Source of the DNA: Parascedosporium putredinis
Taxonomy: Eukaryota > Ascomycota > Sordariomycetes > Microascales > Microascaceae
DNA length: 64,000 nucleotides
Reading direction: 5' to 3'
Assembly: GCA_949357655.1 (NCBI GenBank)
Contig: CASHTG010000016.1
Coordinates: forward strand, 1,922,001-1,986,000
A program made the position numbers and the translations under genes. Below are positions 11,987 to 24,109 of the stretch, in pieces. Below the pieces are notes generated by a model, which had not been told where the DNA came from, did no database searches, and was given only the letters and a program-made list of their open reading frames with translations. Position 1 is the first letter of the stretch. The number at the start of each line of letters is the position of its first letter.

Positions 11987-14326
11987 GATTTCGAAGATGG
12001 CTTATAGATTTGGTATGGATACGAAGTGCCTTGCCAGAGTGGGCGGAGAGGTGCCACTTTCACCGACCATTTTGTAGTCTTATATACATACATGGCATGT
12101 TGACATGCAAGTCGAACTTGGGCGGGCGACGAGGAGCACAAACGGTCAAGAAAAAGACCGAATGAGATGGGAACACACACATATCCTACATGATATATAG
12201 CTTTAATGAAATGCCTTTGAACCACACCTCATCCCCCATCTCCCACAGCAATACACGGCCTCAACCCTTCCAATGATCGAGGACGGATATCGGTTTACCA
12301 CACGATATCCATAAATCCGAGCTCGGAAAAAATAAGAGTATGTAAAAGGAAAGCAAAACCGAGGGGGGACATCAAAACAAGAAAAGAGAGAAAGGAACGG
12401 CCTAGAATCGGGTCCCCAGGACTGAGTCACAGTCGGTCAAGACACCGAAACCGCCAGGCTGGGCGAACAGACATGGAAGGACGCAATGTGAATACACGGA
12501 TCTGGCATCTGCAGAAATGACGTACGAACTGGCCAAATAGAAGGCTCGAGACCGTTCGAGAGGGTCTATGAGGAAGAAGAAAAAAAAAGGAACTAAGAAC
12601 TAGAAAGGGGATAGAAATCATCAATAGGGCAAGAAGGGCATAATAGTAACACCCCGAGCCGGGAGCACTTCATTCGTTGTCCTTTCTCTGCTGTGGTCCA
12701 TGAATAGATTTCGGTGCCTTGCCCACCCCCTTGCTCAATTTCTCTGCACTATGCTACCCTCCATGCCTTACAGGGCCTGAAACAAGCGAGCACCAGGGCG
12801 GACCCTGCTCCTCGTGGCCAACGAACACTAATGTGGGTGCTGCGCTGTCGAGGGAGCCGTTGCCGCAACCAGGCGGGGTGTATTGGAGCGCACCCCCAAT
12901 AAAGACACGACAGAGGGAAACTGTTTAGGGAGGAGAGGGGAGGGCAGGGAGGGGAGGTAGTGGAAGCAGGGCGCATGTTGGAGAGAACGGGAGAAAGGGG
13001 GAGGAAAAAGAAAGAAAAAAAGAACAAAAAGGAAGAAACATCAACAGAAACGAAAACAGCAAAGAGGGGGTAGATGTAGAACGACCAATACCAAAAATTG
13101 GCGGTCGTGCCCATCCTCGCTCTCCGTTGTCGCTGCCATCTCGTCACCCAGCCGCTCTTGTTCGATAGACCCCCTCTTCTCATCTTTCCCTTGAGCCACA
13201 TTCTGCCGTGTTGACAGCTATGAGGGTGGTAAGTGCGTGCATTTGGGTGAGTCAAAGATGGATGGTGAGGGGCCTTGTGTGTTGTTTCCATATTGCGTGG
13301 CTTTCTCTTCGAATCAGTGACACTGGTGCACTTTTTTTCTCTTACCCGCTGCTTGTCTTTCTTTGTGGTATGGACCTAAATTGGAGGGGTGGAAGCAAAA
13401 GCTAAGGATCTACGCCGACTAGTATTCGTTGAAAGACTCGGTCTGTTGCAATCGTACAACTTGCGAAAGAAAATGTGGTGACAGGCGCTTCAATGACACC
13501 AAATGGTAAGCACTACAATACACCGATCCATATGTAATACATGTACAATCTTGAAGGGGTATTCCAATGAGACCCATTGAGTAGTCAATCCTATTATCAT
13601 CAAGACGGACCGGTCAATAAGTCCTCCAAGAGTTGATTGATTTATCGCATCTATCGGCCGCTGTGCGTTCGTTCCCCTTCTAAAACAGGGGGCATGGGCA
13701 CCGGGGGTGGGGGCGCACAAGAGAAACTCACCCTCCGATATTGACGGGGGCTCTAACCCTCAAGATTGGCATTGATTCATCACCCTTGAATAGAGTAGCC
13801 AGCGCATTGCGCGCTCCTTCTAGTGGGCCCTGTAGCGTCGCAAACCCAGCCTGGATGAATCTAGAGTTTTTCGCTCGTTGAGTCAAAGTTTGGTCTCGAA
13901 TAGCAAAGTTGCATTCAACAGCACCCAAATAGTGCATGGCGTGGGGAGGTGGGGAGCCGTCGGCAAGGCAGCCAGTCAGTAGCAAACACGGACTGGTTGA
14001 CAGCTCAGTGACTTGGGACGCTAGATACACAATGCGATGGAGTCAAAAGCGAATTACTTTGTAGAGAAGAAAAATTGCTCGGGAGACCGCTTGGCCAGCC
14101 ATCGGGGGTGGGAATATGGCTAGGAATTGTTCTCATCCCCTCTGCGCCAATGGCGGGAATCCCTTGACGGGAGCTGGGAGGCGTCATCGCTCAATCACCG
14201 ATTCGATTCAGCGAAAAGTCCGTGATAGGCAGGTTGGTAGCGGGAGGCCATCAGATCCCCGTCGATTGCTCGTTAGTCTCAGGGCCCCAACTACTCGATT
14301 CTGACCCAAAGACAAAAAGAAGAATG

Positions 14327-14372
<46 letters not shown>

Positions 14373-14378
14373 CACACA
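14327..14378. repeat. Poly(A)32 followed by (AC)10 microsatellite
   Basis: An uninterrupted run of A from 14327 to 14358 passes directly into about ten AC dinucleotides ending at 14378. It is simple sequence with no coding role. The composite shape is typical of slippage-prone tracts, and the exact length is unlikely to be reliable in this assembly. Confidence 0.95.
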
Positions 14379-15242
14379 AGAGAATGTCCCTTTCTCTCGT
14401 TCCATGTGTGTGAAGCTTCGTTTTGCATGGGATGGGACGATGAGGGTGAGTCTTTCGGTCCACCGAGCTCTTCAAGCCCACTCGATCTCGCACAAGCTGG
14501 CTCAGTCGTGCAACCGTCCAGCATTTTTCTGCGCTGACAACATCCGCCGACTTTGGCCACACAAGCCCACCTGTTTTGATAGGACTAGGTGTGGGTCGGC
14601 TCGCAGTCGCTGGGTAGCGGAGGATGGTTGTGCGGAACCACTGACCAGAGGCGTCTACTGCAATTTTTCCTCAGACGACCAAAAGCCAAAGGGCTAGGGC
14701 AAACAAGCAACAGTGATCTATTGTGAATGCGATGCGTCTTGGTGATCTTCCGAACAAACGTGCACTGCACAAGCTGAGAAGAGCGTGCTCATGCTGAGAC
14801 TTAATTTGGGGTGGAACCCGCTAGTTGGGCTCAAAAATGCGCTGATTGCATTGGCCATCGGGCTGTGGCCGGTTGCGATCCGCCCGGGAGCATTGCTGCC
14901 CAAAAGGCACCTGTGGAGACCCCTCCTGCATTGGCTGATGGCTCATGAATGGGCCATTGTCTTGTTTTATCCTCGCTGGTTTTCCCTTGGATCCCATCTG
15001 CCCCTCCCCGTCTTCCCGCCGAGCCGGAGCCAATTTTTCGACGGTGAGGTGGGAGTCTGGAATCTCTAGGTGGACACCCTTGAAGCTGCCATTTTCGCAA
15101 CCGCGCTATGAGGCTCTGCTTCGCAAGGGATAGACTATGCTCCGTCCTCCCACCATCTTGGAGGCTGGGTCAGCCAAATCAAAACAAGTTGGCTCTTGGA
15201 GACGAAATAGGGTGGGGCTAGCGGGGGTGGGAGTCGCGGGCA

Positions 15243-15302
15243 TGGATGTGGGCATAGGCGTGGATGTGGACGTGGGCGTGAGTGTAGGCGTGAATGTGGG
15301 AC
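15243..15302. repeat. Degenerate GTGGGCGTGGAT-type minisatellite
   Basis: Six- to twelve-base units of the form GTGGAYGTGGGCGTRRRT repeat about nine times between 15243 and 15302. On the opposite strand this reads as alternating Thr-Pro or His-containing dipeptides, which makes open frames look longer than they deserve. I see no gene using it. Confidence 0.75.
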
Positions 15303-18015
15303 AGGATGGGTGAACCCAAGGCAATGTAAAGAAACTGCAACCGATGGAGCACCAGTCGTAGGGGTAGGTGCCACGGTCATCCCTTCTTTTTGTTCCATGC
15401 CGTTCCTCAATCTTGATATTTTGAAGACCAGGAGGAAGGGGAAGGAGGAAAGGAGAAGATGGCTCCAAAAGTATAAGAATGTTTGCGACCCGAGCTTCCA
15501 GTCTTTAGTCTTGTACCCATCCAGATCCTCCCAACCTACGTCCTTCTTTCCAAGTGCTGTACCCAAGTGCATCACTTTCCGAGGGCACCCTGTCCTTCCC
15601 GTAGCCGCCGATACGATACGACCCTGAACAGACTGGATACTTTGAAACCGCCCACCTACCGGCTGTAGTGATCTCATCAATTATTCTAGCCCTCGAAAGT
15701 TGATCAAGTACCTTCAAGTTCTTCCTATCTGAACAGTTTCTCCCAGCCGGGGTCACGTTGAATCTTGAAGAAGCTGCTACCTTTCTTCTTCCTTTTCTTC
15801 CTTTTTTCTTCTTTTTTTTGGTTCTTTTTCACCCTAGTCAGGTCTAAATTGCTCGCGAGACTATCTTGAGCTCACTTTTTCCATTTTGAAGAAACTTACT
15901 GGCTCCGCCTAACGGCTTCTTGGATTCTCCTCCTCCCGAATTGGTGATCAACCCTAACACGGCAATACTTCTGGACTCCTCCACTTGTGCGTTGGCTATT
16001 CCCTTTGGACTTCCGGGCTCGGTATTACTATGAGCGTCAATCAATCTCAAGTGAGAGCATGCCAGTGAATTGTTTGGAGAAAGAGTGTGTCTGTCGCTGT
16101 CATTGAATACTAACGCGGCCTGACGTCTTGCGTGCAAAGAAAGGATAGAGCTTCGTATCATTTTCGCAAAGGGAAAACGCGCATCTGCGAATGCACACCA
16201 TTCGCCGAGCGAGCTCCCCTTACCCGCAAAGTAAAGTCATCTCTGCTTTGCGCGCGCATCCCTCTCAGCAGCTTCCTCCGCAAGTTCCACCCGTCGACAA
16301 AACAGGCTCTAGATCATTCTCCAAAGGTTACAAAATACTGGCGGCTACTAAGTTTATAATCCGAGGCTCTTCCACTCTAGTCGCACTTTGCCCTAGTCCT
16401 GCCCGCTCCGTCTGTCTCCGTCAACAGCCCACGGCACCCGTATATACGCAATCCTAGCAAGCTAGCTTGCCGTCTTTTCGACTCTGCCCCTCCCCCACCT
16501 CCCCCAATACCATTCGAGGTTTTTCTCCCACGATAAACCTCCTGCTCCATCGGCCCGGATTATTCCTTTCACGTTGTTTGCCCTGTTCCTAGCACTGCCT
16601 TCTTCTACTCCGTTCAAACCGACCGACAGCGACCCAATTTTCTTCTCGTTTTAAAGACCTCAAAGCGCCTCTCCCAGAGATAAGGGACTAGCATCTGCGG
16701 CAAACAATCATCAATCATTGACCCATTTTCCCACCCCTCCTCCCCAATTACCCCACCAACTTCGGCAAAAGACCGATCCCACAGCGCTCCACGAGCATAG
16801 GAAAGACAGCGAAGGAGGACGAAAAGAAAAGAAAACGAAAAAGGAAAAAGAAAAAACAGAAAGGAAAAAAACAACGAGCAAGGACTATTCTTTGTGTCGT
16901 CGAGGTCGACCCTGCACTGCATTTGCATCTGCACCTGCAACCTCCCCTGCCGCCATTACCCTCCATATCTTTCTCTCTCTTCTTATTATTCTCCTCGACC
17001 CTCTTTGAGCCTGATACCCCCTTCTCCTCCCACTCACCATCTCTATTACTCTCCTACTATTTCTTCAACACACAACATATACACGCACATTCAGCAGCAC
17101 GGAAAAAGAAGGGTCGATTCCTGCGACGACAGCTCCCCTTCCTTTTTCTCTCTCGTTGCCATTCACCAACCGGTAATCAAGATTCTATCATGAAATCCAA
17201 CCCCAACCAATTGCTTTTCCCTCGTTGGAGGCTTGCCCTTCGGTTGTCCGCTCCTTGAGAAACCTTTAAATTCACTTTCTCTCTCCTCTTGTACCCTTGA
17301 GACACTTCCGGCCATTTCCATCACTACGGCTCACAGCAACACACAATCCGACATCTTCCTGTCGAAAATCACATCATCCTTGTCCCCAACAAATATCTTG
17401 ACTTTGCTGGTTTTTGACACCTGCCGAGGACAAAGCGGGAGAGAGAATCCCTAAAAGATCAACGAGAACCCAAGGTCGTATCTTTAGCGACGAATTAGGA
17501 GGCGGCCAAGACAAGAGAGCTTACGGCTCGCCTTCTCCTGCGAACCCCCGCGCTGCCAGGGTTTTTTTCCCTTCTCCCTTCTTCGATTTACCTTTACCCC
17601 ACATTCGGGCGGCGATTCAATCACTCGTCAAGTGTGGAAAAAAAAAAAAAGAAGGCAAAATTCACAGTTTCAACAAGCAACGACCACACCTAATTTCTCT
17701 GGCGCTGGGCCCAAATCAAAATCGCTAATATCTAACCTTTCTCTTTCGGCCTCTGCCCGAGCCAATTTAAGAAACCAGTTTCCACTTGGCTCTCACACCC
17801 TTGATCCCCTCCAACTTAGTGCCTCTCTTCCCGCCCGACTAGCTTTCTGACGGCGGTCAACCGTGGACCCCCACCACACCCGCTAGGGCAGCCACTTTCT
17901 TTGCTCCGCTTCCAGTCAAGACCCCTTCCAAGGACCTCGAAGGGGAGGAGGAAAAAAAAAGAAAAAGAAAAAGAAAAGGGAATTGAAAAGCATCGCTCAG
18001 AAGCAGTAGCGCACT

Positions 18016-19082
18016 ATGGGCAAAAAGGCACAAAAACAAGGGCCGCTCGACAATCCGCGGCCAAGCTGAAGCTGGGCACCGCGTCACCGCCAGAGACGCC
18101 GATAGCTTCTCCTGTTGCCAACCGCAAGACCAGCATTGAGGACAAGGGTCCATTTTTGTCAAAAACGAGGAGACGACGACAACCACCACCCCTTCCACTT
18201 GACCACGGTCTTGCACCCCACCACCACTCCCACGCTAATAATGTTAGGGTCGCCCACCCCGCCACCGTTCCCTCATTTTCCACCAGCGGCCCCATGTCAA
18301 CTCCCTATCGGTATCCTCGCCCACCAGCCCCACAACCATCACCATCCGACTCCGACGACGAAGAGTCGGCCGATGACGACACCATGAACCCCTCACTATC
18401 GAGTGGGAAAACGGATTCTGAATCTGATTCCCCATCATCCCTCGGCTCCCACCAACCAATTACCGGGAGCCGCCCTTCGCCTCGGGTTGTAACGACCCAT
18501 GGGCGTGCGGCTTTCGAAATTGAAGAGCTAAGCGACTTTGATCCCATGGACAGCGATCGCGAAGCAGCCCTGAAGCCGGCTGAGTACGAGTACCCAGAGT
18601 CGGAGAGAAGCCGGTCGCCGGCTCGCTATCCAGCAGAAGGCTCTCGCGGACCGTACAGAGCCCGAGTTCGTGAGCTCCCTCGGGAGTTTGTCAACAGCAT
18701 GCGAAATCTGGATTGCGACGACTCCGACGATGAGTTTGACGCAGATGATATGGAGCACCATGATTTCGTTGTGCGGCAAAAGGAGCTCAAGAGGATCCAT
18801 AGGATCAGTCACGGTAGCAGCATTGGCAAGAGGACCATGAGCGATCGTGGTGATTCCGACCACGAGGATTTGAAACCCTTTGAGAATGGCGAGAATGCAC
18901 TCCACGACCGCCGGATGAGGAGGCGCGTTGGTGAACGTCGTGAAAGCCTATTCCATGATCATCCACCGGAGCGAATTCCTGAGTTAGAGGAGCCTGATAG
19001 CGACGCCGAGGAGCAGGAATTCAACTTTGCAAGGGAGTTGCCGTATTACGATATCGAGATCATGGAGGTCGACTCGGAATAA
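18016..19082 (+). CDS. Conserved acidic fungal protein of unknown function
   Basis: The likely start is ATG at 18016 (MGKKAQKQ...), with one base apparently missing in the AAAAACAAGGG stretch that joins it to the long frame (RAARQSAAKLKLG). The protein is about 355 aa and mostly disordered. It has a Pro/His-rich N-terminal part, SPSDSDDEESADDD, then a more conserved second half with RELPREFVNSMRNLDCDDSDDEFDADDMEHHDF, RQKELKRIHRISHGSSIGKRTMSD, MRRRVGERRESLFHDHPPERIPELEEPDSD, and a C-terminal NFARELPYYDIEIMEVDSE. The order of these blocks resembles uncharacterised proteins found widely in Pezizomycotina. There is no catalytic motif and no membrane segment. A nuclear location is plausible from the alternating basic and acidic patches. 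A downstream ATG at 18295 (MSTPYRYPRPP) is an alternative start. Confidence 0.75.
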
Positions 19083-20997
19083 GTCAAGCCGAATAGCCGA
19101 CGAAGGCTCCCACCCGATATACCGGTGCCGGCCGGCCACACGGCAACCGCAAGCTTCATGTGCTTGCTCTGCGACACGGAGCGGATCTCAATCTGCACCT
19201 TTGTAAACCGTTGAATTCTCGACCGGGAATATCCCGGAATCTTACTCCCACCACTATTTGACGACACTCGCTCTATAACTAGTCCAAACTAAACCTCTAG
19301 CGACTTTATCTTTCGGCTGAGGGCATAAAAAAGCCTTCACCCTTTCACCCCTTCGGATAGACGAGCAGATCCGGCTTCCAGCCCATTATCATCCCGCTTC
19401 TACTCCTTCTCATCGTTCACGAGGCTGAACCAACCTCTTTGGCTATACTCGGACTTGTGCCTGCCTACCTAGCCAGCCACATGCATGCTTCGACGTGCCG
19501 ACTCTTTCCAAAAATTTGTTTGTCTTTTGTCTGTCGATTGGGTACTGATACCTCTAGACCATGGCGGGGCGAAGCGAGCATTGCTATTCTTGACGGTTTG
19601 CTTTTGCTGTCTTTTTTTTTGTCCTCTCTTATCCGTTTTTGGCTTTGTCTGTGATGACGGAGTAACGCCCTTGCTTTACTTCCTTTCTCATCACCATTTC
19701 ATTCACAGGTCTTCTGATTGCAATATACAGGCGGGGATATCACGGTTGCGGGCAGGCGAGGTAAAATTTGGTTTAAAATTCGCATGATGACTTGCTTTCT
19801 TTTGTGTCGGGAAGCACTTGTATTGTTGAAGGACACATGAAGTTATGTGGGTAGGAATACTGGTCATGGGGCGATTGTGCGGGACTGGAGGAGCCATTGT
19901 GATGTGAGATGATGCTTCATGAGCGAGTTATCTTTGTTGCACTTTTTTCGTTTCGTTTTCGTACTTCAACGCTCATACCGATAGACTTGCTTTATTACAA
20001 CAGTTACTTTTGCGCCGTCCTTTGGCCTCAATTTTCAAACTTCGCTGGGAAGCCGGGGTATGATGGTGGCGTGCTGCCAGAACCTGCGGGCAACAAAGCC
20101 TTGTGTGCCCTCACTCGACGCCGCACATCCCAACTCTGGTAAGGAATGGGCACAACGGAGACTTGAAACTACGGTATCTCCCTTCCCCACACAGTTGTGA
20201 TTGATGTGACAAGATGACGCGCGCCGCCTACGATACATGTGGCACATGAAAGACGGACAGCGGCGCTACGGAGTATGTGGTGGCCGGACAGGGCTTACGC
20301 CACGCCACATGCAGATGGTGGAGGGATGGTGGAAGTGGAGGGCTCTGAATTGGTTTCAATCCCGATCTTTCCTTCGTGGGAGAATCATCAGTCCCAGTGA
20401 GCAACTCAGTGGCGATGTGATTTCCACGGAGCATACAGTCACCCACCAACCCATCCATCTGCGCCAGCCGAAAAATGGTGGTAGTATCGCGCTATTGGGC
20501 GAAGTCGTGCATGGCGAATCTGGACTTGAGATGGGTCCGGCCGGTATAGGCCTCAAGGCCCTCAAGGCCCTCTCGTGGTCGGTACATCAAAGTGGGTATT
20601 AGTAGTACTCACAAATCAAAGATGGTGTTTGTGTTGTGTAGCCGTCCTGTTATCGATAAGAATGGGGAGGGGAAGACACTTGACTTGATGAGGGTGCTCA
20701 CCCCACCCCGCCCGCAATCGTCCAATCGCTGACTGAAATGACTTGGGCTTTGCCAATTTGTTTACACGCGATTGCAGCGTGCGGGAGCTGGTCCGTAAAC
20801 CACCTGCGAAGGCAATCTTGGTGCTTGCGACACGCCCACAAATCACGTACGACTGCTTTACCAAGACGATAAATCATTGACAAACGCCTGCCGCATTTCC
20901 GGGATCGTCTGGGAACATTGAAGTAACACCCGTCGTCCATTTTCTTTTTCTTTCTTTCTTCAGAAGGGGTGGGGGTTTCATTGTTCCTGTCGCAGCC
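19083..20997. other. Intergenic between the acidic protein gene and SPC34
   Basis: About 1.9 kb between two plus-strand genes. It begins as the 3' region of the acidic-protein gene and ends as the SPC34 promoter. A T-rich tract at 19600-19620 and short AAGGCCCTC iterations at about 20548-20572 are the only visible structure. I find no supported gene on either strand. Confidence 0.4.
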
Positions 20998-22029
20998 ATG
21001 TCGCTGCTCTCCGCCCACCTTGAGCAGATTGCTTACTCCTGCGAGGGTATCGACTCCCTTCCGTACGTTTTCTGGGTGTCCCTTTCTCGTCCCCGCGGCC
21101 GTAAAAAATACCCTTCAGGCCCTAGTCGCGCGCTCTCTCGCACGCACTCTCTCTCTTTCCCACTTGCGCTGTTGGGAAGAAACAGCTTACCACCTCGCCG
21201 AGTGCCCCGCTAACCTCAAGCTCATGTGTGCCGCCATCTAGGTTCCCACCACCCAAAATCTTTACCAACGCCCTCCTCTCCAACCACGATATCACGACCC
21301 TCCTCCGCGACACCGAGCCCCACGAGCGAGCCCTATTTTCCGTACCCCCACCCGCCAGCACCGCCGGCGCGACAGAAGATCCTCCCGTGCCTCCACCTCT
21401 GCCTCTGGGTCTGCCGCCGCGGCCGCGGCCACGGGCGCCTCCACTTCCTCCTCGTCTCGGCGGCAGACCGTCTTCAACGTATCTTCGGGCGAAGTCACGA
21501 CGGGCGGACCACCCACGCGCGCGTCGGCGCGGCGCAATACGGCGGTGGCGGCCGTCCTGGGCGGAGCGATGCACGAGAGGCTCCGACGGTCTGAGCTCTC
21601 GTCCAAGGACGACGTGGACGTCGAGGTGCTCCTGCGGGGCGCGGAGAAGCTGTGCGGGGTGTACGCGCTGCCCGGGGCGTCGCGGACGATTGCGGAGCTG
21701 AGGGGCCGGGAGGCGGATCTGGCGCGGACGACGGCGTACTATGAGGCGAAAGTGGCGGAGCAGGCGGAGGCGCTGGCGGCGATGAGTAAGGATTGGAGGG
21801 GGATGGGGGCTACGGAGACGAGGAGGAAGAGGAGGAAGAAGAGGAGGCGGATGCTGCGGGGGTGAGCGGGCAGATCTTGACGGATGCGGAGTTGAAGGCG
21901 GAGGAGGAGGAGGTGAGGGAGTTGGAGAGGAAGAAGAGGGATTTGCAGGAGAGGTTGAAGAGGATGGATAGGGATATTGGGGGTTGTTACACATGTGATG
22001 AATGGAGCAGGGAGGAAAAGAAATGGTAG
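20998..22029 (+). CDS. SPC34: DASH complex subunit Spc34
   Basis: Spc34 is a subunit of the DASH/Dam1 ring that couples kinetochores to spindle microtubules. Exon 1 is 20998-21062 (MSLLSAHLEQIAYSCEGIDSLP), followed by a 179-bp intron 21063-21241 (GTACGT donor, GCTAAC branch, CTAG acceptor). Exon 2 restores the family core PPPKIFTNALLSNHDITTLLRDTEPHERALFSVPPP. A Ser/Ala-rich stretch contains a frame break (about 21370-21450). Then come GEVTTGGPPTRASARRNTAV, VDVEVLLRGAEKLCGVYALPG and TTAYYEAKVAEQAEALAAM, a Glu-rich patch, and the C-terminal coiled coil LKAEEEEVRELERKKRDLQE ending MDRDIGG. About 280 aa, as expected. A second break at about 21795-21840 joins the last two segments. The stop could also lie near 21995 if one T is missing in GGTTGTT. 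It converges with the RING gene 215 bp away. Confidence 0.9.
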
Positions 22030-22243
22030 GGAAAAAGAAGATTCATTATTCAAAACTGTTCCTTGGCATCGTTGATCTCCTTTGAGAGCCACGCTGGTGT
22101 CTTACCGGGTATCTATAAACCCAAAAGAAAAAGAAAAATATCTATGCCAACGCCTATATCCCCGCATGCAGCCGTATAACCTCATTTTATAAACATGAGT
22201 GATGAGAAAAAAAAGTGTGAAAGGTAAATCCCTCGCCCGTCGT

Positions 22244-23150
22244 CTACCCCCTTGTTGGCGGCCCGTATTCCACTCTCGCGTCCCACTCCTCGAGCCGCCG
22301 ATAGGGACTCCGCAGAAAGGAGCGCAGCTCGTGTAAAAACAAGAGCGTGTGATCCCCTAGATGCCTGCGAACCAAAATCTCGGCTGCGCCGGACGCGGCT
22401 TGCATGTCGGCGGCGCGCAGGACGGACATGATGTACTCGAGTTTATAGGTGGAGAGGCGGTGGGGGAGAGGTGGTCGCGGCTCCGGTGACTAGAGGGGCC
22501 AGAGGTATCGGCCGCGCCGGGAACGGGGGCGGGTGGAGGATCGAGAGCGTCGAGGACGAGGAGCTCGCGGCGGATGAAGGCGCGGGCGCGGGATTGGAGG
22601 TCCGGGTCGTGGGTGAAGGCGTGCGGGGTGATGACGGGGCGGTAGCGGGAGTGCTTGTTCGCGCCGATGTGGAGGGAGAAGAGGCCGTGGCGGTAGACGT
22701 CGAGGCGGCGGGCGGGGAAGGCGGGGATTCGGGAGGATGGGCGCGGGGCTGGCGACGCCGGGGGTGGCGGCGGGGGTGTGGTGCGGAGGGTGGGTTGGTC
22801 CGCGCTGGCCAGTTCATCCAGGAGGGGGATGGCGGGGCGGCGGAAGAGGCGGCGGCGGCGGCAGTGGGTGGTTTCGCCGAACGGGGTGGGGCGGAAAAGA
22901 CCAAGGTTCCGTCGGGTCCGTGCCGGACGCGCTGGACGGGGTCTTGCAGAGGGGGCAGGTTGGGCTAAGTTCGAGCCATTGGAGGAGGCAGTGGCTGTGG
23001 TAGGCGCAATGGCGGCATGGTTCGGCGCGTGCGCTGTTGTGGGGGCAGGGCGTCGAAGCAGATGACGCAGTCTTGGTGGGCTGAGGAGGTCTCTGGTGGG
23101 TCGTTGGCTGTGTCCTCTGGGGACCTGGGAGGTGATGCTCGGTCTTCCAT
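22244..23150 (-). CDS. RING-finger protein, probable E3 ubiquitin ligase
   Basis: Start ATG at 23150 (MEDRASPPRS), about 300 aa. The N-terminal RING is QDCVICFDAL, then EPCRHCAYHSHCLLQWLE, then TCPLCK. It forms CxxC...CxH...HxxC...CxxC, with the variant spacing common to a family of fungal RING proteins. A single C appears to be lost from the CCCCC run at 23041-23045, between the first Cys pair and the rest of the finger. The middle is Ala/Pro/Ser-rich in several frames. In the frame that matches the family one sees a block ending in GLFSLHIGANKHSRYRPVI, then LQSRARAFIRRELLVLDAL, and the C-terminus LRAADMQAASGAAEILVRRHLG, FLHELRSFLRSPYRRLEEWD, VEYGPPTRG. The substrate is unknown. It sits between SPC34 (convergent) and SLD2 (divergent). 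At least two more frame breaks lie between 22430 and 22920. Confidence 0.82.
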
Positions 23151-24109
23151 GGTCGGGGATGGGCTTGGGCGATCACGATGGGAGGCGAGGGCTGTTTTGG
23201 AAGGTGGGGGTGGAGGATGGGGCCCGTTGGGCATGGTGTGTGGACAGGGACGGCATCTGGTTCCGGGTTGTTTGGAAGCTGAGGTTTTTGGAGGAGGAAG
23301 AAACGGGCGCATCCGGCGGAGCTTGTGAGAATTTTACATTTCAAGACCGAGACTGCAAGATGGATGCTGTAGCGAACTGCGCAAGTTGGTTGTGTTTTTC
23401 TGCTGTGGCAAAGGTGTGAAGAAGTTCAGTGCTTCAATCTATGGACGTTCTAGTTTTAAGTGGGGAGTTGGTGTGACTCGGGAAGAAAAGTCTAGAAGGG
23501 TCTGTGTCTCTTTGCCTCTCAAGACCGAACCCCAGAAAAGGCTAGTATAATCAATTTTGGAAACGGTCGTTGATGATCAAGTGGTGGCTTCCCGGATGAG
23601 CTAATCTCAGCAGAGCCACCCTTGTCAAGCAAACCTGGTCAGGTCGCGTTAAGTGGTTTTTCGTGGGCACTCGTGCCTTGGTCAATAGTGTCCCGGCCAC
23701 TGTGTTGTGGTGCTCAATGCGCTCAATGGCAAGTGGAGCGGTACAGTGTCGCGTTGTTTAAGGCACCTCCACTGTTCTCAATTGATTTCCGGGCGGGGCC
23801 CCACTCTCCCAAGCGCGTCGAGCGTGTCACTTCATTTTCCCGCGTCACGTCACGCAAAACGAAAAAGCTTACTTGAAGTACACCACGAGCCCCCAAAACT
23901 CACCACCTAACTTTGGCCCAATCCTTACTCGAAACATTAAAAGATCGCCAAACACTAAAGACCGCTTTTGAGAGATTCGAACTTCGACATCTTCCCGCAA
24001 TTGTCGTGTACCTTATCCTCTAGCTGCTCATCACTCCCTCGATTCTCAGCCTCTCCCTCCCCAGCCTACGCGTGGCTCGTTGGCTTCTTCGCCCCCTCCT
24101 TTCCTCCAC
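23151..24109. other. Divergent promoter region between RING gene and SLD2
   Basis: About 960 bp of shared upstream DNA. I checked a GTTCGAATC word on the minus strand near 23970 as a possible tRNA B box; no matching A box or acceptor stem is present. No other gene is supported. Confidence 0.4.

Larger units (their letters stand above)
11987..18015. other. Six-kilobase gene-poor region with microsatellites and long CT-rich leader
   Basis: No frame here shows a credible protein. Many short open frames exist on both strands, but none has family motifs or paired splice sites. The region contains a poly(A)/(AC)n tract (14327-14378), a GTGGGC-type short repeat (15243-15302), A-rich runs near 13005-13030 and 16800-16875, and strongly pyrimidine-rich DNA from about 15780 to 18000. 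The last part looks like the leader of the gene starting at 18016 and includes at least one small upstream frame (ATG at 17190, 22 codons). A long non-coding transcript or a fast-evolving gene cannot be excluded. Confidence 0.45.

Noticed and set aside
14208..14562. Open frames with CVCVCV and poly-F
   Set aside because: They are translations of the poly(A)/(AC)n microsatellite.
21122..21994. 290-codon Pro/Arg-rich minus-strand frame opposite SPC34
   Set aside because: It is the complement of GC-rich, Glu/Ala-rich SPC34 codons with no motif; the SPC34 match is clear.
23960..24000. GTTCGAATC on the minus strand, like a tRNA B box
   Set aside because: No A box at the right distance and no complementary acceptor stem; it lies in the SLD2 leader.
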